A stretch of DNA of 64,000 nucleotides from Brevibacillus_C sp046036945 (GTDB taxonomy: Bacteria > Bacillota > Bacilli > Brevibacillales > Brevibacillaceae). The stretch is taken from contig NZ_JBJQOQ010000004.1 in the NCBI RefSeq assembly GCF_046036945.1, forward strand, positions 62,001 to 126,000, given 5' to 3'. The notes below the pieces were generated by a model. The model did not search any database, had not been told where the DNA came from, and saw nothing but the letters and a program-made list of their open reading frames with translations. Position 1 is the stretch's first letter, and every line of letters starts with the position of its first letter. This document shows, one piece after another, positions 25,530 to 33,330 of the stretch. Position numbers and translations under genes: made by a program.

Positions 25530-25618
25530 TGCTTTTTCATATCCAGGGGGTAACGCCCTTTCGGTGGCAGAGAGCCCCCTTTAGAGTAGACATTGGAAAA
25601 ACACCCTAGAGAAATCCG

Positions 25619-25680
25619 TGAACGATGACCCATAAGCTGGACACTTTGAAAAAAGTGATCCTCTTATGGGTCATCGTTCA
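25619..25680. terminator. 18-bp perfect inverted repeat with nested hairpin, bidirectional terminator
   Basis: TGAACGATGACCCATAAG and CTTATGGGTCATCGTTCA pair perfectly over 18 bp; an inner CACTTT/AAAGTG stem lies in the loop. It stands between convergent iclR and uspA genes. There is no flanking T-tract on the plus side, which is unusual for an intrinsic terminator. Confidence 0.55.
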
Positions 25681-25707
25681 TCATGGCCGAAGAAGAGCTT
25701 TGATTCT

Positions 25708-26136
25708 TTACCGCACAACTAATACGGAGCATTTCGCATGATGCAGAACCTTTCCGCTGACACTGCCGAGCAGAACCGATGATACTACGCCATGCCCTTC
25801 CGCTCCGATCACGATCAGGTCATATTCACCTGTTTCCGCTTCCATGCAAATCACTTCAGGAGCGTTCCCCAACAGATTGTTATAATGCACGCGGCTTCTA
25901 TCGGAAAACTGTTTCCACGCCTGAAAGGATGGCGTATCCTCCGGAGTTTCCAACACCGACGGATCAAACGGAATGGGAACGTACCCCATACTTGCAACCG
26001 CTGGAATGTACGGCCCAATGACATGCAGGAATGTAAATTGGGTATCAGGCATCTCGCTATAGACTTTCTTTGCCCATTCCACTGCTTTTTCGGATGCTTG
26101 AGAACCATCTACAGCCAACAGTACTTTTTGAAACAT
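25708..26136 (-). CDS. Universal stress protein UspA family
   Basis: 142 residues, single Usp domain. Seen: the N-terminal VLLAVDGSQASEKAVEWA and the ATP-binding motif GAEGHGVVSSVLLGS near residue 112, ending in CSVLVVR. The motif implies an ATP-binding member. Such proteins accumulate under starvation, oxygen or redox stress. It lies 21 bases downstream of the DoxX gene on the same strand and may be co-transcribed with it. Confidence 0.9.
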   Translation of the reverse strand: MFQKVLLAVDGSQASEKAVEWAKKVYSEMPDTQFTFLHVIGPYIPAVASMGYVPIPFDPSVLETPEDTPSFQAWKQFSDRSRVHYNNLLGNAPEVICMEAETGEYDLIVIGAEGHGVVSSVLLGSVSGKVLHHAKCSVLVVR

Positions 26137-26157
26137 GCAGATTCCTCCCTACATTTG

Positions 26158-26685
26158 TTAGAACCCTAAGCTTCCATTGCTTTTTGACTTGGTAAACCGG
26201 TTTTTCATTAGTGGAAGCAGATAACGGTCAATTCCGATCGCACCGGCATTACGTCCGGAAAAGACGATAAACAAGGTGAACAAAATCATCCAGGGGTTGG
26301 TCGATACCGTCCCGGCAAACATGAATGCGAAGTTCATCATCATCCCAAAAAAACCAGCGGCTGTAGTCAAACATCCAAGAATTAGCCCAAGCCCGACCAG
26401 CACTTCCCCCCAAGAAACCAATAGGTTGAACAGCTCAGCATTAGGCAATGCAAAATGTTGCAGGAAGGCGTGGTAGATCGGGTAAACAAGCTCATCAGAA
26501 CTTTTCACCGGGTTTTCCACTGCCTTTTGTAAAAAATTGTCGGCGTGAAAACCTCCTTCTTGGGTAATCTTGTGCCAACCGGCTTGAAGCCAATTCCACC
26601 CGATATAGAGCCGGGCCAGTAATAGCAGAACCGAAGCGTAGACATTTTCTCTTAACCATGTAACCGCCAAGGCAATCACCGCCAT
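26158..26685 (-). CDS. DoxX family membrane protein
   Basis: 175 residues with four hydrophobic helices. Seen: LLLLARLYIGWNWLQAGWHKI, then LLVSWGEVLVGLGLILGCL and NPWMILFTLFIVFSGRNAGAIGIDRYL, typical of DoxX/DoxD-like proteins. Family members are linked to thiosulfate:quinone oxidoreductase or to redox stress complexes; the exact role here is unknown. Followed by uspA on the same strand. Confidence 0.8.
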   Translation of the reverse strand: MAVIALAVTWLRENVYASVLLLLARLYIGWNWLQAGWHKITQEGGFHADNFLQKAVENPVKSSDELVYPIYHAFLQHFALPNAELFNLLVSWGEVLVGLGLILGCLTTAAGFFGMMMNFAFMFAGTVSTNPWMILFTLFIVFSGRNAGAIGIDRYLLPLMKNRFTKSKSNGSLGF

Positions 26686-26891
26686 CTAAAGTTGTAGAAA
26701 TCGAATGGTATTTCATCTGGTTCTGTCTGTATTGTATAAGAGGCGGAAACGAGTGTATGTAAGGGAGCTCCCTGAACTGTGTAAAAGATTCCCCTGTTTT
26801 TCCATATCGGGAACTCCTTATAAAGCCTGTGGATACGAAGAACGGCGAGACCTTTGAGCATTACCCCACATTTTCCATCTAGACAAAAATA

Positions 26892-26910
26892 ATTGATATC
26901 GATTATCATG
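26892..26910. promoter_or_regulatory. Fur box 1 upstream of feoA
   Basis: ATTGATATCGATTATCATG resembles the 19-bp Fur consensus (GATAATGATAATCATTATC) with most of its 7-1-7 core kept. Confidence 0.7.
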
Positions 26911-26919
26911 AAAACAGAT

Positions 26920-26938
26920 CTGATAATGATTATCATTC
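26920..26938. promoter_or_regulatory. Fur box 2 upstream of feoA
   Basis: CTGATAATGATTATCATTC contains the perfect palindrome TGATAA-TGA-TTATCA and nearly matches the Fur consensus. It lies 14 bases before the feoA start, so bound Fur would block the promoter under iron sufficiency. Confidence 0.85.
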
Positions 26939-26951
26939 GGGGTGTTACTAT

Positions 26952-27179
26952 ATGCTGTTAAGCGATTGCAGTATCGGGAAAAAAGCGAAAATCACGGCAA
27001 TGTCGCTGGCCGATTCTTTCTCCAGGCGGATGATGGATCTCGGGCTGATGCCGGGAACAGAAGTGCAAGTGGTGCGGAAAGCGCCGCTGGGCGATCCGAT
27101 TGTCGTACAAGTCCGCGGCTATCAGGTAAGTTTCCGCATGTCGGAAGCTAGCTGCATCGAGATAGAAGCGATGAACTAG
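26952..27179 (+). CDS. feoA: Ferrous iron transport protein A
   Basis: 75-residue SH3-like FeoA. Seen: IGKKAKITAM, SRRMMDLGLMPGTEVQVV and DPIVVQVRGYQVSFRMSEA, the core FeoA pattern. It is a cytoplasmic partner of FeoB in Fe(II) uptake. Directly downstream of two Fur boxes and 45 bases before feoB. Confidence 0.9.
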   Translation: MLLSDCSIGKKAKITAMSLADSFSRRMMDLGLMPGTEVQVVRKAPLGDPIVVQVRGYQVSFRMSEASCIEIEAMN

Positions 27180-27224
27180 AACGTAAAACAACATGTTAGA
27201 GCCCATGAGGAAGAAGTTGGTTGG

Positions 27225-29219
27225 ATGAAACAGACAATCGCCCTGGTAGGAAATCCAAATGCGGGCAAGACTTCGCTCTTTAATGTCTTGACGGGGACCA
27301 GGCAGTACGTCGGGAACTGGCCCGGCGTCACCGTTGAGAAGAAAGAGGGATGGATTAAAGGGCTGGCCGGCAGCATGCTGATTGATTTGCCCGGAGTTTA
27401 CAGTCTGTCGGCGCAATCCCTTGAGGAGAAGCTGGCGGTATCCTATTTGCTGCAAGAGACCCCGGATTCGATTTTAAATATTGTCGATGCCTCCAACCTG
27501 GAGCGAAATCTCTACTTTTCGGTGCAATTGCTTGAGATGGGGCTGCCGAGCATGGTGGCTCTCAACATGATGGATGTGGCAGGCTCCCGGGGGTTGAACA
27601 TTGATGAACGGCTGCTGGAGCAAAAGCTGGGTGTGCCTGTCATTCCGATGATCGCCCGCAAAGGAACCGGGCAGCAGCTGCTCCTGCAGCGTCTCGCCGC
27701 GGAAGGTCCGGTGCGCAGCGCCTTGCACATTCCCTATCCCGAGCGGGTAGAGTCGGCGATAGCGGAATTGTCAGCGATACTCAGCAGGAGCAATCTAAGG
27801 CTGGCTCCGGATGTGCGCTGGCTGGCGACGATGTGGCTGGAGCGCAATGAGACGGTCGGGAAGCTGATCCGTTCGCAAGCGGAACCAGGATCGCTGCAGC
27901 AGATGGAGGACATTCGCGAAGCAGCGGGCGCCGCAGTTGACCATGAGATACGCAATGCCCGCTACGCCTGGATTGAGGCGCTGCTCAAAGAGGTCACCGA
28001 GCAGAAGAAGACCGTCGGGCAAACCTGGAGCGATCGGATTGACAGCCTGATTCTGCATCGCTATTTGGGCATTCCTATATTCCTGGCGTTTATGTATTTG
28101 ATCTTCCAGATTACGTTCAGTTGGGTAGGAACAGCGCTCTCCGACCAACTGGATGCCTTTTTCAGCGGACCGGTCGCCGAAGGGCTGCAATCCATGCTCA
28201 TCGGGCTCGACAGCCCGGAGTGGTTCAGCAAGCTGGCAACGGACGGCATCCTGGCAGGTGTCGGGTCGGTCCTGGTGTTTGTTCCGCAGATCGGGATTCT
28301 CTTTCTCTGCTTGTCCTTTCTGGAGGACTCTGGGTATATGGCCCGGGCGGCGATCTTGATGGATCGCTTCATGCGGGCGATCGGCCTTAATGGCAAAGCA
28401 TTCATTCCGCTGATCCTGGGATTCGGCTGCAATGTGCCGGCGATTATGGCTACCCGGACGTTGGAGGATCAAAAAGGCCGATTAGTGACGGCGCTGATAT
28501 CGCCGTTTATGTCCTGCTCGGCACGGTTGTCAGTCTACTCGCTGTTCGTGTCCGCCTTCTTTGTGAGCTATCGGGCGGAGATCGTGTTTCTGCTGTACCT
28601 GACCGGGATTCTGATGGCTGTGTTGACGGCACTTGTCCTAAAGCGGTTTGTAAAAGCGGACGAAGGGATGTTCCTGATGGAGCTTCCTCCCTACCGGGCT
28701 CCAATGATCAAGAATCTGCTCCTGCATACCTGGGATAAGGCGAAGGGGTTTGTACGAAAAGCAGGTACGATCATATTCGGCATGTCCGTCCTGCTGTGGT
28801 TCCTCGGAAGCTTTTCCTGGACCGGTCTTGCGCCGATGGACGAAAGCTTGCTGGCTTGGATCGGCGGTATTGTGGCGCCGTTGTTTGCCCCCTTGGGGTT
28901 CGCGACTTGGCAGGCCGGCGTTTCGCTGATCACCGGTTTTCTGGCCAAAGAGGTCGTGGTGTCGACCATGGGCATCGTTTACGGTGCCGGGGATTCCGCC
29001 AGTTCGCTCGGAACCCTGCTGCAAGGTTCTTTCACACCGGCGGCGGCCTTGTCATTTTTATTCTTTGTCTTGCTCTACACGCCTTGTGTCTCTACCGTGG
29101 TGGTCATGAAGCGGGAAACAGGGTCCTGGAAATGGACGCTGCTCTCTATATTGTACAGTTTCCTCGTGGCCTGGGTCTTTGCGTTCCTCGTCTATCAAAT
29201 TGCCCGGTTCATCCTGTAA
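27225..29219 (+). CDS. feoB: Ferrous iron transport protein B
   Basis: 664 residues: an N-terminal G domain (G1 GNPNAGKTSLFN, G3 DLPGVYSL, G4 NMMD), a helical GDI-like region, then a membrane domain with Gate motifs (LGFGCNVPAIMATRTL, ISPFMSCSARLSVYSLF, LAKEVVVSTMGIVY). FeoB carries Fe(II) across the membrane with GTP hydrolysis. The start ATG at 27225 has a weak GAAGAAG-type site. Co-regulated with feoA by Fur, and the small Cys-rich protein gene follows. Confidence 0.95.
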   Translation: MKQTIALVGNPNAGKTSLFNVLTGTRQYVGNWPGVTVEKKEGWIKGLAGSMLIDLPGVYSLSAQSLEEKLAVSYLLQETPDSILNIVDASNLERNLYFSVQLLEMGLPSMVALNMMDVAGSRGLNIDERLLEQKLGVPVIPMIARKGTGQQLLLQRLAAEGPVRSALHIPYPERVESAIAELSAILSRSNLRLAPDVRWLATMWLERNETVGKLIRSQAEPGSLQQMEDIREAAGAAVDHEIRNARYAWIEALLKEVTEQKKTVGQTWSDRIDSLILHRYLGIPIFLAFMYLIFQITFSWVGTALSDQLDAFFSGPVAEGLQSMLIGLDSPEWFSKLATDGILAGVGSVLVFVPQIGILFLCLSFLEDSGYMARAAILMDRFMRAIGLNGKAFIPLILGFGCNVPAIMATRTLEDQKGRLVTALISPFMSCSARLSVYSLFVSAFFVSYRAEIVFLLYLTGILMAVLTALVLKRFVKADEGMFLMELPPYRAPMIKNLLLHTWDKAKGFVRKAGTIIFGMSVLLWFLGSFSWTGLAPMDESLLAWIGGIVAPLFAPLGFATWQAGVSLITGFLAKEVVVSTMGIVYGAGDSASSLGTLLQGSFTPAAALSFLFFVLLYTPCVSTVVVMKRETGSWKWTLLSILYSFLVAWVFAFLVYQIARFIL

Positions 29220-29246
29220 AATCATCTGGAAGCGGAGGGGAAGGAA

Positions 29247-29414
29247 TTGATCTACGTCGTCATCGTCGCCGTCCTTGGGTTTGCCTTGTGGCAGTTGGTC
29301 TCTTTTGTGAAGCGGACAAAAGCGGGAAGCTGTGCCAGTGGCTGCAGCGGCTGCGGGTCAGACGGAAACTGCTCGATCCAAAAAGCAAAATTGCCTCCGT
29401 TAAAAGAAGAGTGA
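29247..29414 (+). CDS. FeoB-associated Cys-rich membrane protein
   Basis: 55-residue protein from TTG 29247 (GGAGGGG at 29234-29240) to TGA at 29412-29414. Seen: a single N-terminal transmembrane helix (IYVVIVAVLGFALWQLVSF) and a cytoplasmic-side Cys cluster (SCASGCSGCGSDGNCS, four Cys). Short proteins of this layout follow feoB in many Bacillota and are thought to replace FeoC; the cysteines may bind iron or a cluster. Clearly coding by position, ribosome-binding site and composition. Confidence 0.85.
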   Translation: MIYVVIVAVLGFALWQLVSFVKRTKAGSCASGCSGCGSDGNCSIQKAKLPPLKEE

Positions 29415-29421
29415 GTCATGC

Positions 29422-29449
29422 AAAGGGGAGCCGCGATTGCTCCCCTTTT
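29422..29449. terminator. Bidirectional terminator after the feo operon
   Basis: AAAGGGGAGC pairs with GCTCCCCTTT, 7-base loop, then TTTTT. It also serves the convergent DUF2935 gene ending at 29450. Confidence 0.85.
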
Positions 29450-30265
29450 TCACGTCTCCACCCGGGGTTTCGTCGGATAGCAGTTAGGGGCCTTTACGTC
29501 TGTAACCTCCGAGAGCTTCATCAGGTAATAGCACTCCTCCCGGGACATGTGGTCAGCCATAAGCGGCGACAAGGTGCCAAGTAGTTCGTCGGTCAGCCGC
29601 AGCTCCTCCAGTTCGCATAAGAATACCTGAAACATATGGATTTCCAGTTCTGCCTGGTGGTTGAACCGGCCCAGGGCAGGAAAGTCCGTCAGGTGTGTTC
29701 GCAGGTATCCGGCCAGTTCAATCGCTTTCAGGTAATAGTTTTCGAACTGCTTGGTAAAGTGCTCGCTCTTCTTTTGGTACTTTTTCTCGACCATATCCAA
29801 GGTGGACGTAATCGTGGCAGCATGGCCGGCGGCGTCGGACAGCCACAACAGGTGGTAGTGAATGGGATGATAGGAAGGCGGAGGATTCCCTTTGAGTAGC
29901 TCCCGCAGAATTTTTCGGTATTCATCCAGTTCATTTACCATGTGATTCAAGAAGGTAGGAGGCAAACTGATGGTTATGCTCCCTTCCAGATGCCTTCTCA
30001 ATAAATGAAGCTTGAATTCCCTCAGTTCCTTCGTCAGTTCATAGGCCTTCCGGTTCACCATGTCGATTTCCCGCGGTGAGAGGTCCTCACGCGCCTCTTT
30101 CAAAAGCTGGTCAAATGAGCAGATAAAGGTATCAGCCTGATCAATTTCCGCTCGTTCTGTGGGGGCCAGTGCTTGAAAAATAAAGCGGGCGTGATCGCCG
30201 AGTATTTGCAGCCAGAAGCGGTGCTCGAACAAGATGGCATCGATCACCCTGTCAGGATTGTGCAA
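29450..30265 (-). CDS. DUF2935 domain protein
   Basis: About 271 residues from the TTG at 30265, chosen because GGAGGAGG lies just before it; an in-frame TTG at 30292 is upstream of that site. Seen: an all-helical protein of two similar halves, each with conserved His and Glu (FEHRFWLQILGDHARFI, then LWLSDAAGHAATI, and DHMSREECYYLMKL at the end). This pattern suggests a di-iron or other metal-binding four-helix bundle. Bacillota-specific family of unknown role. No clear operon partner; convergent with the feo operon. Confidence 0.8.
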   Translation of the reverse strand: MHNPDRVIDAILFEHRFWLQILGDHARFIFQALAPTERAEIDQADTFICSFDQLLKEAREDLSPREIDMVNRKAYELTKELREFKLHLLRRHLEGSITISLPPTFLNHMVNELDEYRKILRELLKGNPPPSYHPIHYHLLWLSDAAGHAATITSTLDMVEKKYQKKSEHFTKQFENYYLKAIELAGYLRTHLTDFPALGRFNHQAELEIHMFQVFLCELEELRLTDELLGTLSPLMADHMSREECYYLMKLSEVTDVKAPNCYPTKPRVET

Positions 30266-30409
30266 AATCGTCCTCCTCCTTTTTTCCTCCAAGATATGTA
30301 CGTTTGCCCAAAAAGTGCTTGGAAAAATCCCGCTTGATTCTTTGACGATTTGTGTTTAATATTTAGTTAAATAACTAAATGTCTAAATCCGAAATGTGAG
30401 GAGAGGAAT

Positions 30410-30697
30410 TTGAACGAGACATTTAAAGCTTTGTCTGACCCGACAAGAAGGAAAATCCTCGATTTGTTAAAAGAACGTGATTTGACTGCCGGGGAGATTT
30501 CGGACCACTTCGATATGACGAAGCCGAGCATTTCCCAGCATCTCAAGATTTTAAAGAATGCCCAATTGGTTCAGGATGAAAAGAAGGGCCAATTTGTCGT
30601 TTACTCACTCAATACGACAGTCTTTCAAGATTTGATCAGTTGGGCTTTCCACTTTACCCAGAAGACGGACAACAGGGGAGATGAGGTAGAAAAATGA
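30410..30697 (+). CDS. sdpR: ArsR family repressor, SdpR-like
   Basis: 95 residues with a winged helix: FKALSDPTRRKILDLLKERD, then TAGEISDHFDMTKPSISQHLKIL. This is the pattern of SdpR, the autorepressor controlling sdpI in Bacillus subtilis. The TTG start follows GAGGAGAGG. The metal-binding cysteines of ArsR-type sensors are absent. Overlaps the SdpI-like gene by 4 bases. Confidence 0.85.
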   Translation: MNETFKALSDPTRRKILDLLKERDLTAGEISDHFDMTKPSISQHLKILKNAQLVQDEKKGQFVVYSLNTTVFQDLISWAFHFTQKTDNRGDEVEK

Positions 30698-31338
30698 TGA
30701 AGAAACACGTGTTCCCGCTATTATTGATTGCTATTACCATCTTGATCTGGGTGATCGCGTTGCCCAACCTTCCGGCGAAGCTGCCTATACACTGGAATTT
30801 TAGCGGGGAAGTCGACCGATATTCGGGCAAGGCAGAGGCTATGCTCTTAATGGTTGGAATCATGGTTCTGATCTACGGATTGTTTGTCGCTGTTCCCCGG
30901 ATCGATCCCAAAAGGGACAACTACAAGTACTTTTCCAAGAGCTATGGAATCATTATCAATTCTGTGCTGACATTGTTGGCGGTTGTGAATATCCTTATCG
31001 TCCTTGCCGGTTTAGGGTATGACATTCCAATCGTATCTTTTGTAAATTACATCTTGGGTGCCATTTTTATTGTCCTAGGCAACTTCATGCAGCAGGTCAG
31101 AATGAATTACTTTATTGGAATCCGAACTCCCTGGACGCTCTCCAGCGAGACGGTCTGGAAGAAAACGCACCGCGTTGCCGGCAAAGTGTTCTTTGTTTCC
31201 GGAGTGCTGCTCATCCTGGCTGCCTTTTTGCCGGCCGGCTGGAAGCCTGCCGTCACTTTGACGATTGTGATCATCTGTGGAGGATTGCCGCTGGCATACT
31301 CCTACTGGCTGTACAAAAAAGAGATCAGCAAACTGTAA
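30694..31338 (+). CDS. sdpI: SdpI family membrane protein
   Basis: 214 residues with about six transmembrane helices. Seen: an N-terminal DUF1648-type segment (LPAKLPIHWNFSGEVDRYSGK) and the SdpI domain (GNFMQQVRMNYFIGIRTPWTLSSETVWKKTHRVAG). In Bacillus subtilis SdpI protects against the cannibalism toxin SdpC and, when bound by toxin, withdraws SdpR from its operator. The toxin genes sdpABC are not in this window, so this is an orphan immunity/regulation pair that may protect against foreign toxin. Confidence 0.85.
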   Translation: MMKKHVFPLLLIAITILIWVIALPNLPAKLPIHWNFSGEVDRYSGKAEAMLLMVGIMVLIYGLFVAVPRIDPKRDNYKYFSKSYGIIINSVLTLLAVVNILIVLAGLGYDIPIVSFVNYILGAIFIVLGNFMQQVRMNYFIGIRTPWTLSSETVWKKTHRVAGKVFFVSGVLLILAAFLPAGWKPAVTLTIVIICGGLPLAYSYWLYKKEISKL

Positions 31339-31340
31339 CG

Positions 31341-31377
31341 AAAAGAACACCGCCCCTTAAGCGAGCGGTGTTCTTTT
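31341..31377. terminator. Bidirectional terminator between sdpI and the ABC permease gene
   Basis: AAAAGAACACCGC pairs perfectly with GCGGTGTTCTTTT (13 bp) around an 11-base loop, giving U-tracts in both directions. Confidence 0.9.
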
Positions 31378-32641
31378 ATATGTTTGCATTGAGGTGGCGG
31401 GCTGCGTCTGTGCGGTACGCGCTGATCGCAGGCACGATGCCAGCCACGATTCCTAAGAGGCCGACGCCTCCGACCAGAGTCAAAAGTTTCCAGCTGTATG
31501 TGATACTAACCGTGATGGAAACCTGTGAACCGATGTACTGGGCCAATATCCAGGACAGGATGTATCCGAGAAAAACCCCGCCGGCACACCCGAGGAATAC
31601 GACAAGCAGGGATTCCAGGAAAATAATCGTAAAAACAGAGCTTCTGTTTGCCCCGATCGCTCGCAGGATGGAAACGGTGCGCCGCCTCTCAACGGTCGTT
31701 CCGTACAGGGCGAGAATGATCGTCAACCCTGCCATCCCGAGTACCACCCAGCTGATATATTGCAGAATCTCTTCTCCGCTGCCCATCATGTCAAATATTT
31801 TGGCAATCACCTGTCCGGGAAAGACTGCTTGCGCCTCTTTTCCCTGATTGATTTCCTGGTACAGCTTCATCAGGTCCATGTAGCTGGCCGGTTTAATCAA
31901 TGCAGCTGTAACACCTAAAGGCTCGTCATGGTCGTGTTCATCGCTGCCGGCGGCACTCTGAGCAGTGTCGTGATCGCCCCCTTGGTCATGCTCGTGGTGT
32001 TCATGGCTGATCCAGTAGCTGTCCATGCTCACGTAAATGCCTTGATCCGCTGGGGCAAAGACGCTGCGCAGGATTCCGACCACCGTGTACGGATGATCGC
32101 CGTGTTCCTCCGCTGATTCGATTGCCTGGGTTACGCCATGACCCGAGATAAAGCGGTCGCCGATTTTCAACCCGGACTCCTTGGCAGCTTTTGCCCCGAT
32201 GACAGCTTCAAACGGTTTATTGAATATCCTGCCTGCCTCCAGTTGAAAGTACGGCGGATCAATCGGTCTTCCCTTTAGCTCAAAGAATTGCGGGCTGGTG
32301 CCGACAATCCGGTACCCTCGGTAATTGTCACCCAGGGCAAATGGGATCGCCTGGGTGACGCGCGGGTCTGCCTCAAGACCATGGTAATACTCCAGTGATA
32401 TGTTTGCCAGCGGGTTATCCATCAGGAAAATCGTGTTGAACACCAATTGGTTCGCGCTGCCTTTGGACCCGACGATCATGCCGAAGGGCTCGCTGGCTTT
32501 GATAATCCCTTGCTTCACCCCGCCGGACAGCAGCATGATGCTGAGCGTCAAGGAGACTCCGATGGAGACGACGCCGATCGTGATCAGGGTTTGAATGCGC
32601 CGGTTGACGAGGTTGCGCCAGGCCATTTGCAAGAGTGACAA
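31376..32641 (-). CDS. FtsX/MacB-type ABC transporter permease with His-rich loop
   Basis: 421 residues. Seen: an N-terminal helix after ARNLVNRRIQ-type residues, a large extracytoplasmic domain, and three C-terminal helices (AGLTIILALYGTTVERRRTVSILRAIG is the FtsX signature). At about residues 208-237 lies a His/Asp-rich stretch (SHEHHEHDQGGDHD, then DEHDHDEP) that looks built to bind zinc or a similar metal. Its partner ATPase gene is 2 bases upstream and a lipoprotein gene precedes that. Such permeases usually move lipoproteins or other periplasmic cargo; the His-rich loop suggests a metal-related job. Confidence 0.85.
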   Translation of the reverse strand: MSLLQMAWRNLVNRRIQTLITIGVVSIGVSLTLSIMLLSGGVKQGIIKASEPFGMIVGSKGSANQLVFNTIFLMDNPLANISLEYYHGLEADPRVTQAIPFALGDNYRGYRIVGTSPQFFELKGRPIDPPYFQLEAGRIFNKPFEAVIGAKAAKESGLKIGDRFISGHGVTQAIESAEEHGDHPYTVVGILRSVFAPADQGIYVSMDSYWISHEHHEHDQGGDHDTAQSAAGSDEHDHDEPLGVTAALIKPASYMDLMKLYQEINQGKEAQAVFPGQVIAKIFDMMGSGEEILQYISWVVLGMAGLTIILALYGTTVERRRTVSILRAIGANRSSVFTIIFLESLLVVFLGCAGGVFLGYILSWILAQYIGSQVSITVSITYSWKLLTLVGGVGLLGIVAGIVPAISAYRTDAARHLNANI

Positions 32642-32643
32642 GT

Positions 32644-33330
32644 TTAATCGCCTCCTCCGGTTTCCGCCGTGGACAGATCGCGGATATGAATCATTCGATC
32701 CAATCTGCCTGCCAGTTCCAGATCGTGGCTGCAGAGCAGCAGTGCAGCGTTATTCGAACGGCAAGTCTCCATCAGCAAAGCAAAGACCTGGGCGGCATTG
32801 TCTCGGTCTAGACTTGCCGTCGGCTCATCGGCCAGAACGAGGGCAGGGCGGTTGGCCAGCGCCCGGGCAATCGACACCCGCTGCTGTTCCCCGGTGCTGA
32901 GCTGACCGGGTTTGTGATACAGCCTGTGCGCCAGCCCCACTTGCGAAAGGAGCTCAACGGCTCGCTGTCTCTGTTCTTTTGGGGGGATGGTTTTGCCAAA
33001 CCGCATCGCTGTCAGGACATTCTCCACGACCGTATATCCCGGCAGGAGATGAAAGCTCTGGAAGACATAGCCGATGTGCCGGGCGCGAAAACGATCCAGC
33101 TTGGCCTCGGGCAGTCTTTCGAGCTGCTGGTCGAGCAGGTGAATCTGCCCGCTAGTCGGACGGAGAATTCCCGCGATGATGTTCAGCAGTGTGCTCTTGC
33201 CCGAACCGCTTGGGCCAACCAGGGCGACTCTCTCCTGCGCATTCATGTGAAAGCGGGCGATGTTCAAAACGTGGATCTGTTCTTTGCCGGGGAGCTGGTA
33301 CGACTTCGTCAGGTTTGCAATCTCCAGCAT
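32644..33330 (-). CDS. ABC transporter ATP-binding protein (LolD/MacB type)
   Basis: 228 residues. Seen: Walker A GPSGSGKST (about residue 40), Q-loop, signature LSTGEQQRVSIARAL, Walker B ALVLADEPTASLD and the switch His (CSHDLELAG). It powers the adjacent FtsX-type permease. Its first base overlaps the last base of the upstream lipoprotein gene, so the three are translationally linked. Confidence 0.9.
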   Translation of the reverse strand: MLEIANLTKSYQLPGKEQIHVLNIARFHMNAQERVALVGPSGSGKSTLLNIIAGILRPTSGQIHLLDQQLERLPEAKLDRFRARHIGYVFQSFHLLPGYTVVENVLTAMRFGKTIPPKEQRQRAVELLSQVGLAHRLYHKPGQLSTGEQQRVSIARALANRPALVLADEPTASLDRDNAAQVFALLMETCRSNNAALLLCSHDLELAGRLDRMIHIRDLSTAETGGGD

